From Candidatus Symbiopectobacterium endolongispinus (lineage in GTDB: Bacteria; Pseudomonadota; Gammaproteobacteria; Enterobacterales; Enterobacteriaceae), in contig NZ_JAFJYB010000007.1 in NCBI RefSeq assembly GCF_018777385.1, positions 92,621 through 156,620 on the forward strand: a stretch of DNA of 64,000 nucleotides. The letters are read 5' to 3'. Positions 40,855 to 51,280 of the stretch are shown piece after piece (positions within the stretch are counted from its first letter, which is position 1; each line of letters begins with the position of its first letter). The notes beneath the pieces were generated by a model that made no database searches, was not told where the DNA came from, and saw nothing but the letters and a program-made list of their open reading frames with translations. Position numbers and translations under genes: made by a program.

Positions 40855-41551
40855 TTAGTCTTTGGTCGGAAAATTGGTGCGTGGGACATCCGGGTCTGGT
40901 CCCAGCCGTTTGCCTGCATCCAGCTTGGCGATCTCGCCCAGTTCGTCTTTGTCGAGACGGAAATCGAACACATCGAAATTTTCTCGGATGCGCGCGGGGG
41001 TAACGGATTTCGGGATCACCACCAGACCAGAATCCAGGTGCCGGCGGATCACAATCTGCACAGGCGTTTTGCCGTATTTCAGTGCGAGCTGACGGATCAG
41101 CGGTTGCTCGAATACCCCTTCTCCCCCTTGTGCCAGCGGACTCCAGGACTCGGTTTGAATCTGATGCGTAGCATTCCAGGCGTTGTAAATGGTGTGAATG
41201 AAAATTGCTCACGCCAATGCTTTTAACCAGCCCCTGCTCCTGCAAACGCAGCAGGCCGCGCCAGGCATCAACATAGGTATCCTGATCCGGCACCGGCCAG
41301 TGGATCAGATAGAGATCGACAAAATCCAGCCGCAGCTTTTGCAGGCTCTCTTCCAGTGCCTTTTGCGGATCGGACTGATCGGTATTCCACAGTTTAGTGG
41401 TGATAAACAGCTGATCGCGGGGCAGCGTACTGGCCTGTAGCGCCTCGGTCACCGCAGCCACCATTTGATCGTGTGTCGCTTGCCACACGCCCAGGCCGAG
41501 CTGCGGCATGATGTTGCCGTCGGCCAGTTTGATCATGGGTTGCGTTGTCAT
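40855..41551 (-). pseudogene. dkgA: 2,5-diketo-D-gluconate reductase A-like aldo-keto reductase, deleted
   Basis: DkgA is an NADPH-dependent aldo-keto reductase acting on 2,5-diketo-D-gluconate and methylglyoxal. The N-terminus (IKLADGNIMPQLGLGVWQAT) and C-terminus (QIVIRRHLDSGLVVIPKSVT; FDFRLDKDELGEIAKLD) match E. coli DkgA (275 residues). An in-frame deletion near 41434 removes about 25 residues, including the catalytic Asp and Tyr (E. coli GYRSIDTAAAYKNE). A second deletion near 41175-41190, after HHLQRL, removes about 25 more and shifts the frame. The encoded remnant cannot be an enzyme. The order dkgA-yghB-metC-exbBD resembles E. coli. Confidence 0.92.
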
Positions 41552-41805
41552 GTCATTCTCCTTTATTCGAGAATCATCCCTGCCGAGGTCGGCAAGGGCT
41601 CGGTTGGATTTCAGCCACCGGATACGGTGATGAATGGTATCCCTTCAACCCTGTTCGTAATGGACAGGACATGTCGGTTAAGTCTAGCCGAAAATAGCAG
41701 CAAAGCGGTGAGGAGATATAACGGTACCTGCTTTTCTTGCGCGTAACATCAAGAAAATCAGAGGGTAGCTGGTACCGTTGAAGAAGAGCCTGGAGAGGTC
41801 CTGCG

Positions 41806-42450
41806 TTAGGCGGCGGAGCGCCTTCTGTGCCACAACATTACCAGCATGCCAACCAATCCACTGATCAGTAACACAATGGGGAGGATGATCAGCGCGGTCA
41901 TCACCTGGTCTTCATAGCGCTTGACCAGTGGCACATGGCTAATGGCATAGCCCAGTGTGACGATACCAAACACCCACATAAAGCCGCTGAGCCAGTTAAA
42001 CAACTGAAAACGCAGGCTGTTGAGGACAGAAATTCCCGCCATGGTCGGCAACAGGGTGCGGATAAAAGCCAGAAAACGGCCAATCAGCAACGCCACCAGA
42101 CCGTGACGATGGAACATATGATAGGCGCGTTGATGATAGTGTGCGGGTAGTTGCAGCAGCCACCCTTTCACGATGCGCGTATCTCCCAACCAGCGACCTT
42201 GCAGGTAGCTGAGCCAGCAGCCGAGACAGGCCGCGATGGTAAGCAGGAACATGGTGGGCACGAAGCTCATCACGCCTTTGGCGATCATGGCCCCGGTCAG
42301 CAGCAACAGGCTGTCTCCCGGCAGCAAGCCATTTTCCAGAAATAATGTCGTGAAAAGAATGCCGTAGATAACCCAGATAACATTGGGGTCGGCCAACGCA
42401 CTGAAATCTTGCTGCCACAGCGCCTGAATGATGTCGTGAACCACACTCAT
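41806..42450 (-). CDS. yghB: DedA-family membrane protein YghB, with a 5-residue deletion
   Basis: YghB is an inner-membrane DedA protein; in E. coli it acts with YqjA in membrane homeostasis, Tat export of amidases and cell division. The start at 42450 ([13 protein letters not shown]) gives 214 residues against 219 in E. coli. The difference is one block: E. coli has NGLLPASFLPGDSLL, here [10 protein letters not shown], a 15-bp in-frame deletion within the conserved DedA segment. The Arg-containing motif [16 protein letters not shown] is intact. The frame is open, but the deletion hits a conserved re-entrant loop, so function is doubtful. Confidence 0.88.
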   Translation of the reverse strand: MSVVHDIIQALWQQDFSALADPNVIWVIYGILFTTLFLENGLLPGDSLLLLTGAMIAKGVMSFVPTMFLLTIAACLGCWLSYLQGRWLGDTRIVKGWLLQLPAHYHQRAYHMFHRHGLVALLIGRFLAFIRTLLPTMAGISVLNSLRFQLFNWLSGFMWVFGIVTLGYAISHVPLVKRYEDQVMTALIILPIVLLISGLVGMLVMLWHRRRSAA

Positions 42451-42691
42451 ATTACTTCCTGCCAGGTGTAGGGGCCCAAAGTACAACCCTGCTCGCACAA
42501 ACGCCGAACGGATCAATCTGTGTCGCTAAGCAATAGCGTAGGGCCAAGATCTTAGTGTCGCCAATACGAACGCCTTTCGGCGACAGACGTAAGCTCTGTT
42601 ATTCGTGTAAAGCGGTTTTTTTGTCTTGCTTATTCCGTTCATCATACACGCTTTACACACACCACCGCAGCCATATCAAGGGATATCGCCG

Positions 42692-43885
42692 TCACACTTT
42701 GTGAGTTCTGTTGAATCCGGCTGTCAAATCATCGATCAGATCATCACAGTCTTCAAGCCCGATATGTAACCGAATAAGTGTGCCGGTGAAGTCAACGCCG
42801 CCAGCGGGACGAATCGAAGCCAGATCCTCCGGCTGATTAGCCAAGATCAGGGATTCGAAACCACCCCAAGAATAGGCCATGCTGAAATGCACAAAATTAT
42901 CCAGATAGTCGGACAGTTGCTCCTTGCTCAGCTTTTGCTTCAGCACAAACGAGAACAATCCGTTACATCCGGTGAAATCACGGGCATAAAACGCATGTCC
43001 TTTACAGCTCGGCAGTGCCGGATGGTTGACGACCGCCACTTCTGGCCGTTCAGCGAGCCAATGGGCGATGCGCAGGCTGCTCTCCTGATGCTGCTTGAGG
43101 CGAACCCCAAGGGGGCGCAGGCCGCGACTGGCGACGTAAGCGGTATCGGCATCGACCATTTGTCCCATCAGATAGGAGTGCTCACGCAACTGATCCCAGC
43201 AGCGTGCGTTGGCAACAGCGGTACCCAGCATGGCATCTGAGTGGCCAACAATATATTTGGTACCGGACTGCACGGAGATATCAATCCCAAACTCGAGTGC
43301 TTTAAACAGAATGCCCGCCGCCCAGGTGTTATCCATGATGATCACGATGTCGGTATTAACACGACGCACTGCGCTGACGATGGCTGGCACATCGTGCACT
43401 TCCATGGTGATTGAACCGGGAGATTCGAGAAACACCACTTTGGTGTTTTCCTGAATCAGGTCAGCAATACCGGCACCGATAAGTGGATCAAAGTAGCTGG
43501 TGGCAACATTGAATTTGCTCAGCACGTTATCGCAGAATGCCTGGGTCGGTTCGTAGACGGAACCGGTCACCAGCACATGATCCCCGCCAGAAACAAAAGA
43601 GAGGATCGCATTGGATATCGCCGCTGCGCCGCACGGATAGAGCGCACAGCCCGCGCCACCTTCCAGCTCCGTCATCGCTTCCTGCAATGAGAAGTGTGTC
43701 AGGGTGCCGCGACGTCCGTAAAACAGGCCACCTTTGGCCCGGTTGAGGGTTGCCTGTTTCTTGTCGGCAACCGTCTCAAAAATCAGCGATGAGGCGCGTT
43801 GGATAACGCTGTTGACCGATCCCTGAGAGTATCTTTTGCTGCGTCCTGCTGAGACTAGCGCCGTTGCTGTTTTCTTGCTGCTCAT
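42692..43885 (-). CDS. metC: Cystathionine beta-lyase MetC
   Basis: MetC is a PLP enzyme that splits cystathionine to homocysteine, pyruvate and ammonia in methionine synthesis. The start at ATG 43885 gives 397 residues (E. coli 395); the frame is open further upstream to 43960 without homology. The PLP lysine is in [12 protein letters not shown]. Other family blocks are [38 protein letters not shown] and [17 protein letters not shown]. It lies between yghB and, after the inserted TRAP genes, exbB. The gene is intact. I see no clear MetJ box before it. Confidence 0.95.
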   Translation of the reverse strand: MSSKKTATALVSAGRSKRYSQGSVNSVIQRASSLIFETVADKKQATLNRAKGGLFYGRRGTLTHFSLQEAMTELEGGAGCALYPCGAAAISNAILSFVSGGDHVLVTGSVYEPTQAFCDNVLSKFNVATSYFDPLIGAGIADLIQENTKVVFLESPGSITMEVHDVPAIVSAVRRVNTDIVIIMDNTWAAGILFKALEFGIDISVQSGTKYIVGHSDAMLGTAVANARCWDQLREHSYLMGQMVDADTAYVASRGLRPLGVRLKQHQESSLRIAHWLAERPEVAVVNHPALPSCKGHAFYARDFTGCNGLFSFVLKQKLSKEQLSDYLDNFVHFSMAYSWGGFESLILANQPEDLASIRPAGGVDFTGTLIRLHIGLEDCDDLIDDLTAGFNRTHKV

Positions 43886-44077
43886 ATCTGTTTCACCAAA
43901 GAGAATGGAAGCGGTTACGTTAGCATGGTGTGAAGAAGAGAGGGATGGCGTTTTTTTCATCTGGGAGAAAAATGGTCAGAGTCACTGTTTTTGAAGAGGT
44001 AGAAATGATGTCATGCTGGAGAAAGTAGGGAAGTGCCAGCCCATCGTGCACTAAGGGCTGGCAGAATTGAGGCGGCG

Positions 44078-45362
44078 TTACCCGGTATGGACGCCGAAAA
44101 ATTTAGGCAGCCACAGGGAAATGGCGGGAATGTAGGTCACCAGCATCAAGACGAAGAACAGGCCGCAGTAGAATGGTACCATCGCCTTTACCACCTGCTC
44201 TATTTTCTGTTTGCTCACGGCACTGGCGACAAACAGCACGGAGCCAACCGGCGGTGTGATCAAACCAATGCCCAGGTTAACCAGCATGATCATGCCGAAA
44301 TGCACAGGACTGACCCCGAGTGAAATGGCGACAGGTAACAGTACCGGCGTCAGGATCAGCGAGGCCATATCCATCAGCGTGCCGACCAACAACAGCATTA
44401 TGTTGATCCACATCAGAATGACGTACTTGTTATCCGAGATAGACGTGAAGAAGTCGGTAATGCGACTCGGTAACTGCATGTAGGTCATGATGGCACCGAA
44501 AGCCGCAGCAAAACCGATCAGGATCATCACGATGGTGACTTTTTACTGTGCGGTACATCAGCTTCGGCAGCTCTGCCCAGGTGTAGTCTTTGTAGATAAA
44601 CATGGTGACAAAGAACGACCACACGCAGGCGATAGCCGCAGATTCGGTGGCCGTTAAGATCCCAGACAGAATCCCCCCCATGATGATGACCACGGTCATC
44701 AGTCCCCACAGCGTATCAACAAAGATTTTCAGCGCCTGCTTGAAAGGCACCCGCTCACCTTTGGGGTAGCCACGTTTATGGGCAAACCCGACGCACATCA
44801 CCATAATGGTAAAGCTCAACAGCAGCCAGGGCATGATACCGGCGATGAACAGTGACGCGATGGATACAGTGCCGCCGGTAGCCAGCGAGTAGATGACTGA
44901 GTTATGGCTAGGAGGCGTGAGGATGGCCTGTACCGAGCCGCTGACGGTGACGGCGGCGGCAAAATCACGCGGATACCCTTTTTTCTCCATTTCGGGGATC
45001 ATCACTGAGCTGATGGAGGCGGTATCCGCTACCGATGAACCGGAGATGGCGCCAAAGACGGTGGAAGCCACAATGTTCACCAACGACAGACCGCCACGAA
45101 TAAAGCCAACAAAGATATAGGCGAAGTTCACTAACCGGCGGGCAATACCGCCTTCCGCCATGATGGCCCCGGCCAGAATAAAGAACGGAATGGCTAACAG
45201 AGAGAATTTGTTCACCCCATTGGTTATCTGAATCATGACCGCTTCCAGCGGAAGATCAATCCAGAATGCGCCGACAATGGCGCTGAGACCTACAGCATAG
45301 GCGACGGGTACGCCAACGGCGAGCAGCACCGGCAGCGCGGCAACTAAAATAAATGCATCCAT
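44078..45362 (-). pseudogene. TRAP transporter large permease (DctM), frameshifted
   Basis: The DctM subunit is the 12-helix channel of TRAP carboxylate transporters. Motifs are clear: VPVAYAVGLSAIVGAFW, FFILAGAIMAEGGIARRLV, ISGSSVADTASISSVMIPEM, ILTPPSHNSVIY and, after the shift, LVGTLMDMASLILTPVLLPV and GLITPPVGSVLFVASAV. One extra A in an A run (T5 on the plus strand, 44540-44544) shifts the frame after MYRTVK; repaired it has 427 residues, the family length. The gene order dctP-dctQ-dctM is on the minus strand. Confidence 0.9.
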
Positions 45363-45377
45363 GGTAATGCCTCCGAA

Positions 45378-45893
45378 TTAAGCACTGCCCAGCATCACGA
45401 CAGGACGCTTATCCTGCGGACCAAAGCATATTCTTTCGACAATAAGCAGCAGCGTGATCAGAGAGCCGATCGGCAGCGGCAGATAGGTCTCGCCGGCTGT
45501 CAGTACCGGAAATTCAGCCACAGGCTGTTCCCACAGTTCGATGCAAAGTTGCGTGCTGTAATAAAGGATAAATCCGCTGATCAGTAACATCAGCATGTTG
45601 GTGAGAAAGCTGCACACGCGCTTGCCGCCCTCGGGCAGACGATCGGTCACCATACTCACCGCAATGTGCGAACAGGCGCGGTAACTGACGGCGGCACCGA
45701 CAAAGGTAAAGGTCACCATACAGATAATGGAGACCGGCTCCGGCCAGGAGAGCGCGGAGTTCATGACATAGCGTGCGAAAATGTCAACTGGAATGATCAG
45801 TGTCATGACCAATAACGTTAGCCCGGAAACCCACATGGCAATAAGATAGAGAATATCCATTGCAGAAATATAAATACGGCCCATTGCTTCCAC
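45378..45893 (-). CDS. TRAP transporter small permease (DctQ)
   Basis: DctQ is the four-helix accessory membrane subunit that holds DctM and docks the solute-binding protein. The 171 residues show four hydrophobic segments (ILYLIAMWVSGLTLLVMTLI; SIICMVTFTFVGAAVSY; FLTNMLMLLISGFILYY; PIGSLITLLLIVERICF) and the family core ARYVMNSALSWPEPVS. It lies between the broken dctP and dctM genes, 15 bp before dctM. The frame is intact, but alone it has no known use. Confidence 0.9.
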   Translation of the reverse strand: MEAMGRIYISAMDILYLIAMWVSGLTLLVMTLIIPVDIFARYVMNSALSWPEPVSIICMVTFTFVGAAVSYRACSHIAVSMVTDRLPEGGKRVCSFLTNMLMLLISGFILYYSTQLCIELWEQPVAEFPVLTAGETYLPLPIGSLITLLLIVERICFGPQDKRPVVMLGSA

Positions 45894-46062
45894 CTGTACG
45901 ACCCTGCGCCATTATCCTGTGCCATTATTGGGATATCGTCCGTGCCTTTAGCCCATGACAAAACTCAGACTGTGCAACGTAATAATGTCTGCCGGGGTAA
46001 CTTATGCTATTAGGGATAATGGGCGAGCCAGCATGACACTGGCTCGCATTATTAACGATAGA

Positions 46063-47040
46063 TTATTTCACCGCTTCCACTGCCTTGATCAGATCCTGGT
46101 ATTTTGCACCAAACTGATCGCGTACTGGCTGTGTCGCTTTGTAATAGTAATCGGTATCAATGTCGTAGAAATTCACGCCGCCGGCCTTCATTTTATCCAG
46201 CGACTGCTGGTTATAGGCATTCCACAATTCACGCTGTTCCATTTGCGCTTCTTTGGCTAATTTAAGAATCAATTCCTGTTGATCTTTGGTGAGTTTATCC
46301 CATTTGGTTTTTGAATAGAGGAACAGTTCCGGAATAATAAAATGGCGGCTCCAGGTAAAGTTTTTGGCTACCGGCATGTAGTTATGCGCGACGAAAGTGG
46401 GCGGATTGTTTTCCGTACCATCGATAACGCCGGTTTGCATGCCGCCGAACACTTCGCTGGTTCCCATGGCGATAGAGTTGGCGCCCATGGCTTTCAGCGT
46501 GGCCAGTGCTACCGGGCTGCTCTGGACACGAATTTTCATGCCTTTGAGGTTTTCCGGTTTGGCGACAGGGGCTTTGGTTATCAGGTTACGTGTACCGGCA
46601 TCCATCCAGCCAAGGAATACCAGCTTGGATTTGCTGTTATTGGTAATCTTGTCACCAATTTCCTGACCAATTTTTCCGTCCAGCACTTTGTGCATATGAT
46701 CTTCATCACGGAAAATATAGGGCAGGGTAAACACTTCGATTTCTGGCAAAATGGCGGCAACGGGGGTCATGGATACACGAATAATATCGATGGCACCCAA
46801 TTGCGCCTGCTCAATCATTTGCTTCTCATCGCCTAATACCCCGCCTGGAAAGGTTTTTATTTCCAGTTTTCCATCCGTGGCGGCTTTTAATTTTTCTCCC
46901 ATTTTTTGTACGGCTACTACATTGGGATAGCCTTAGGGGTGAACATCGGATGCTTTGATTTGCAATGCGCTGGCTGAATAACTCATCAACAGCGTGGCGG
47001 AGCTTAGGCAGATGCCTATCAGTGTTTTGGATAGCTTCAT
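46063..47040 (-). pseudogene. TRAP transporter solute-binding protein (DctP), nonsense mutation
   Basis: DctP proteins bind carboxylates (sialate, uronates, C4-dicarboxylates and others) in the periplasm. The 325-codon frame has a signal peptide (LSKTLIGICLSSATLLMSYS, cut after ASA) and typical blocks: YPNVVAVQKMGEKLKAATDG, KTFPGGVLGDEKQMIEQ, ENLKGMKIRVQSSPV with the carboxylate-binding Arg, and GMQTGVIDGTENNPPTF. Codon 36 is TAA (46933-46935) in SDVHP*GYPNVVAV, where relatives have Glu or Gln. The substrate is not clear. A dctQ-like gene and a broken dctM follow. Confidence 0.9.
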
Positions 47041-47605
47041 TCGGGTCTCCAGAAGTCTCGAGGATATATTCGTGGTACGACTATTATTGTTCTATAAATA
47101 AAACCCGGTGCGTAATGTATGGAATTAAAAAATTAAGTCAAAATAATTCCCCCTCATATTCAGTGGTAAACTAACCTATTATACCACTTTGCGGAATGAC
47201 TCATATCACAAAAGCGCAATATAGGTAACTGAATGAAACAATTGATGGTAATTGATTTCTCATATAAATGCCTATAGTATTGTTTTTATTGCTATTAATT
47301 ATTGCTGATAAGCTTTTCCTGTAAGACAACTTATCGCCGTTTACTCAATAATGGTGTAATAACTTAAAGTCGATCACAGAACGCGACTTTTGTTGTTCCT
47401 GGGCTGGCAAATTGGCAGTTTCTGGAAGACGCCATGCTAAATCAGTGCTTTCCCTTATGGTGGGTAGGGGTTTTTTGTGCTCAAAAAAGCATAAATACTA
47501 ATGAGAACTACTATCAATTCGTGCTCAGTTTGATATCATTTCTTGTCGATTCGATGCATTACTCATTGGTGTTGTACTATTCATTGGTATAGGTGGAGGC
47601 ACAGC
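47041..47605. other. Intergenic region between dctP and exbB
   Basis: This 565-bp AT-rich stretch separates divergent genes. Besides the Fur-box candidate at 47497-47515 I see no ORF or repeat. It marks the right edge of the TRAP genes that separate metC from exbB. Confidence 0.45.
47497..47515 (-). promoter_or_regulatory. Candidate Fur box upstream of exbB
   Basis: On the minus strand GATAGTAGTTCTCATTAGT matches 12 of 19 positions of the Fur consensus. It lies about 90 bp before the exbB GTG. exbB-exbD are Fur-repressed in E. coli. Confidence 0.45.
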
Positions 47606-48647
47606 GTGAAAACGGCTGTCGGTCATATTTCTTCCCAGGCATTGCCCGCCTGGCTTACACAACGCGGCGCGTTCAGCGCATTTGCCCGTAGCATGTTGAC
47701 GGCTCTGTTTTTAACGGCGGGGCTGGTCACGTCAGCAGGACTAAGTGGAAATGCGTTCGCAGCACCTGCTTCTACACCAGTTGCCAACACCGCTGCCGCC
47801 AGTGCACCAGAAGCTACTGCTGCGGCATCGACGCCTGCGGCGGCTGACCCTGCCGTCGCTGATGCTGCTGCGGTGCCTGCATCGCCGTTGGCTCTGCCGC
47901 AAGGTAGTGCAGGCAATATCATGAAAATCGATCTTTCCGTTTGGGGCATGTATCAGCATGCGGATCTGGTGGTGAAATCCGTCATGATCGGTTTGCTGCT
48001 GGCCTCCGTGATTACCTGGGTGATCTTTTTTGGTAAAAGCGTCGAACTGGTGTGGGGGGGGGGGCAAACGTTGCCTGCGTCGTGAATATGCGGCGTTGGA
48101 GCAGGCGCGCACCTTAGATGATGCGGCAGATATCGTTGAGGCCTTTAAAGCCGATAGCACAGCGGCGATATTACTGGCCGATGCGCAAAATGAATTAACC
48201 CTTTCCGCCCGTTCTGATGACAATAATGGCATCAAAGAGCGTACCGCCTTCCGTCTGGAGCGTCGTGTGGCCGCTGCCGGTCGCCAAATGGGGCGCTGTA
48301 ACGGCTATCTGGCAACGGTTGGGGCGGTGGCCCCCTTCGTTGGGCTGTTCGGGACGGTCTGGGGTATCATGAACAGCTTTATCGGTATTGCTCAAACGCA
48401 AACCACCAACCTGGCCGTCGTCGCGCCGGGGATCGCCGAGGCGCTGTTGGCCACTGCGATTGGTTTGGTCGCTGCTATCCCGGCGGTGGTGATTTACAAC
48501 GTGTTCGCTCGCGGAATTGGCAGCTATAAAGCGCTGATGGGTGATGTGGCGGCACAGGTGCTTTTGCTGGTGAGCCGCGATTTGGATGTGGCTGCGAGTA
48601 ACGGTAACCGTTTGACTGCGGCTAATCAAAAACTGCGGGTGGGTTAA
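47606..48647 (+). pseudogene. exbB: ExbB, TonB-system proton channel subunit, frameshift in a G11 tract
   Basis: ExbB with ExbD uses the proton gradient to energise TonB. The start is GTG 47606 with GGAGG upstream. This is the long ExbB type: a signal peptide, an Ala/Pro-rich linker, then the core beginning MKIDLSVWGMYQHADLVVKS. The core then reads, in a second frame, [52 protein letters not shown] and [16 protein letters not shown]. The switch occurs at eleven G (48054-48064). Ten G (or seven) would keep one frame. exbD follows by 3 bp and is intact. The tract may be a true lesion, a phase-variable site or a sequencing error. Confidence 0.85.
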
Positions 48648-48650
48648 GTT

Positions 48651-49073
48651 ATGGCGATGCATTTGCACGATGATACGAGCGGTGACAGCGAGATGCATGA
48701 CATCAACGTCACGCCGTTCATTGACGTGATGCTGGTGCTGCTGATCATCTTTATGGTGGCAGCGCCGCTGGCGACTGTCGATATTCGTGTCGACTTGCCG
48801 GCGCCCACGGCGGTGCCGCAACCTCGTCCGGAAAAACCGGTGTATTTGACGGTGAAGGCGGACAAACAGCTGTATGTGGGTGATATTGCCGTGAATGAGA
48901 CAGGACTCACCAACCTGCTGGATGAGCAAACGGGCGCCAACAAAGAGACCACCATTTTCTTCCAGGCAGATAAAACCGTCGATTACGAAACCATGATGCG
49001 TGTTATGGATACCTTGCGCAAGGCGTGCTATCTGAAGGTCGGATTGGTGGGTATGGAATCAGCGGGTAAATAA
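48651..49073 (+). CDS. exbD: ExbD, TonB-system proton channel subunit
   Basis: ExbD is a single-pass inner-membrane protein that works with ExbB to power TonB-dependent uptake. The 140 residues match E. coli (141). The transmembrane helix holds the essential Asp in NVTPFIDVMLVLLIIFMVAA, and the periplasmic domain has PRPEKPVYLTVKADKQL and ADKTVDYETMMRVMDTLRKA. It starts 3 bp after exbB, so its translation may suffer when exbB is out of frame. The gene is intact. Confidence 0.95.
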   Translation: MAMHLHDDTSGDSEMHDINVTPFIDVMLVLLIIFMVAAPLATVDIRVDLPAPTAVPQPRPEKPVYLTVKADKQLYVGDIAVNETGLTNLLDEQTGANKETTIFFQADKTVDYETMMRVMDTLRKACYLKVGLVGMESAGK

Positions 49074-49538
49074 GTGCCTGTACCGTCCCGCGCTTCTGGC
49101 GGGACGGCCTGTCATGCTGTGCGTTCAGGTAAAACGCGTATATTGCCCCTTTGCCTACGGCGTTCCACTATAACCCCATCAACGTCAAACTCTCTCCCCA
49201 ACACATCGTTTAAAGTGTGCCGTCAGCAACGCGCATCCGTCATTCGCGATTTCACACTGGCTTTTTACCCATGAAGACATGGCCTGAGCTTTCGGCAGCG
49301 GTGACGCTGCCTGTTTGCATTACAACACGGCGTAATGATTACAACAGGTTGATTTTTCACCGTCATGACGCATTATGAGAGGTTACGAGTAACTTATCGA
49401 ACTACGATAAGGTTTTACCGTGCAATCACACATATAGCGCAGGGTATATAGCGGTGGAATCGGTAATGCGTAATATTCTGATTTTTGTTTTAACGCGCGC
49501 GGGTGTGTCATGCGTGTCATAGCACCAGAAGAGGCCTG
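49074..49538. other. Intergenic region exbD-yhbP
   Basis: The 465 bp contain a hairpin at 49083-49107 (CCGTCCCGC / GCGGGACGG, no T run), which probably ends exbBD. The rest has no ORF or repeat that I can support. Confidence 0.5.
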
Positions 49539-49976
49539 ATGAGCAACGGAAATGAGCTGTCTATTATTTCCCGCTATATGAAAAAGCTGCATGTGTTGAC
49601 GCTATGCGTAGGGGGAAATTCGGAATTATGGTGTGCGAGTTGCTCCTATACTTATGACGAAAATGAGGTCGATTTCTATATCATGACAGAAACCTCGACG
49701 CGCCATGGTGAAATGATGCTGCGTTACCCGGCGATTGCCGGCCAACCTAAAACCATTATGCTGATCAAAGGCGTGCAGTTCAGCGGTCAGGCATTACTGC
49801 TACAAGGTGAAGAGGCGGTTTCGGCCCGCGAGCGCTACACGCAGCGTTTTCCTATCGCCCGGGGGGCGACCTCACCCGTTTGGCGCTTGCGGATCGATAC
49901 CCTGAAGATGACGGACAATACGCTGGGTTTTGGTACCAAACGCCATTGGCACCGCGATGAGGAAAACGACGGATAA
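49539..49976 (+). CDS. yhbP: UPF0306 family protein YhbP
   Basis: YhbP is a small protein of the FMN-binding split-barrel superfamily (pyridoxamine-phosphate-oxidase-like); its function is unknown. The 145 residues align with E. coli YhbP (147): CVGGNSELWCASCSYTYDEN, FYIMTETSTRHGEMM, QPKTIMLIKGVQFSGQ and TDNTLGFGTKRHWHRD. Compared with E. coli, about four residues are missing before GQPKT (AVAGTVNGQPKT becomes AIAGQPKT), a small in-frame deletion in a turn. The start is ATG 49539. yraR follows by 28 bp, as neighbours of the same E. coli region. Confidence 0.88.
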   Translation: MSNGNELSIISRYMKKLHVLTLCVGGNSELWCASCSYTYDENEVDFYIMTETSTRHGEMMLRYPAIAGQPKTIMLIKGVQFSGQALLLQGEEAVSARERYTQRFPIARGATSPVWRLRIDTLKMTDNTLGFGTKRHWHRDEENDG

Positions 49977-50004
49977 CTGAATGCATCTGGCAACAGGAGG
50001 AGCC

Positions 50005-50670
50005 ATGAGTCGAGTATTGCTGCTAGGCGCGACAGGATTGATTGGGCAGGAATTGCTGAAGCTGCTGCAAGCCAATAGCCGGGTAGAGGTTATCTATGCG
50101 CCTACGCGCAGGCCACTGCCCGCTCAGGATAAACTGGTCAATCCTTGTCATGAGGACGTGCGCGTTGCGCTGGCGCAATTGCATGAGCCGGTCGATATTG
50201 TGTTTTGCTGCCTGGGGACCACGCGCAAGCTGGTGGGCAGTAAGCGGGCGTTTCGCTTTGTGGATTATACGCTGGTGGTCGACAGTGCCGCGCGGGCCAA
50301 GGCGCTGGGTGCTACACACCTGCTCACGGTGAGTGCGATGAGTGCCAGTGCTACGTCACCGTTTTTCTATTCACGCATCAAAGGTGAGATGGAAGCGGCG
50401 TTGCGTCAGCAAGGCTGGCGACATTTGACACTGGTACGCCCTTCACTGCTGTTGGGCGAACGGACAACGCGACGGCCGCTGGAGCACTTTTCCGCACCAC
50501 TGCTCAAGTGGATGCCTGCTAAATGGCGAGCGATTGAAGGAAAATCCGTGGCCCGTGCACTGATGAATCACGCCTTTTCACCCGAACCAAAAGCCAGTGT
50601 GACGGTGCTCGAGGCCGAGGAACTGCGCGCATGGGGCAGCCCGCCGCTTGCGCCGGAGCTACACGGTTAA
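50005..50670 (+). CDS. yraR: NAD(P)-binding Rossmann-fold protein YraR
   Basis: YraR is an atypical short-chain dehydrogenase-like protein of unknown substrate. The strong ribosome site AGGAGG before ATG 50005 decides the start (an in-frame ATG at 49981 lacks one), giving 221 residues. The nucleotide-binding loop is LLLGATGLIGQELLKLL; other blocks match E. coli YraR: APTRRPLP, VDIVFCCLGTTRKLVGSKRA, FFYSRIKGEMEAAL and RPSLLLGERTTRRP. The gene is intact. It converges on nrdG. Confidence 0.9.
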   Translation: MSRVLLLGATGLIGQELLKLLQANSRVEVIYAPTRRPLPAQDKLVNPCHEDVRVALAQLHEPVDIVFCCLGTTRKLVGSKRAFRFVDYTLVVDSAARAKALGATHLLTVSAMSASATSPFFYSRIKGEMEAALRQQGWRHLTLVRPSLLLGERTTRRPLEHFSAPLLKWMPAKWRAIEGKSVARALMNHAFSPEPKASVTVLEAEELRAWGSPPLAPELHG

Positions 50671-50681
50671 GTCTGCGACTG

Positions 50682-51146
50682 TCATCGCAAACGATGGACA
50701 ACCTGATTGCTGCTGCCGCGCCAGATTAACGCAGGATCTTTGAGATCCTGTACAAATTTACCGTCTACCAGTACGTTGATAAGTGCCACAACCTGTTGTT
50801 GTGCGGGCGTAAGCTCAGCGAGCAGGTAGCCTGTCCACATCCAGATGTCTTTTCCGGGGCATTCGGCATGAATGCGCTCCACCAAACGTAGCACATCCAG
50901 TACGTTTTGCGGATGGAGCGGATCGCCACCGGAGAGCGTCAAGCCTTGGCGCGGAATCTGCGTATCCTGCAAATCGGCAATAATCTGGTCTTCCAGCGCC
51001 TGAGTAAAAGGCTGGCCGGAATTGAGCCGCCAGGTGCTTTTATTGTAGCAACCTGGGCATTGATGCACGCAGCCGGAAACAAACAGCGTACAGCGCGTGC
51101 CGGGCCAGTTGACCACGTCAACCGGGTAATACTGATGATAATTCAT
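50682..51146 (-). CDS. nrdG: Anaerobic ribonucleotide reductase activating protein NrdG
   Basis: NrdG is a radical-SAM enzyme that makes the glycyl radical on NrdD in the absence of oxygen. The 154 residues equal the E. coli length. The iron-sulphur motif is CVHQCPGCYNKSTW (CxxxCxxC), and the SAM-binding LSGGDPLHPQNV follows. It lies 134 bp after the nrdD stop on the same strand, as in E. coli. The gene is intact, although its only known target is frameshifted. Confidence 0.95.
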   Translation of the reverse strand: MNYHQYYPVDVVNWPGTRCTLFVSGCVHQCPGCYNKSTWRLNSGQPFTQALEDQIIADLQDTQIPRQGLTLSGGDPLHPQNVLDVLRLVERIHAECPGKDIWMWTGYLLAELTPAQQQVVALINVLVDGKFVQDLKDPALIWRGSSNQVVHRLR

Positions 51147-51280
51147 GGTATGGCATTGTTTGCTGGATAATGGTTTTCTGAGTAATGGTTTACGAAGCAG
51201 AGATATCCGGCGTCCGTTGACGACGGTAAACGTGCAAAGCTGGCCGCATCCTTGCGACCATCAGGCACGGCGCGGGCTGC

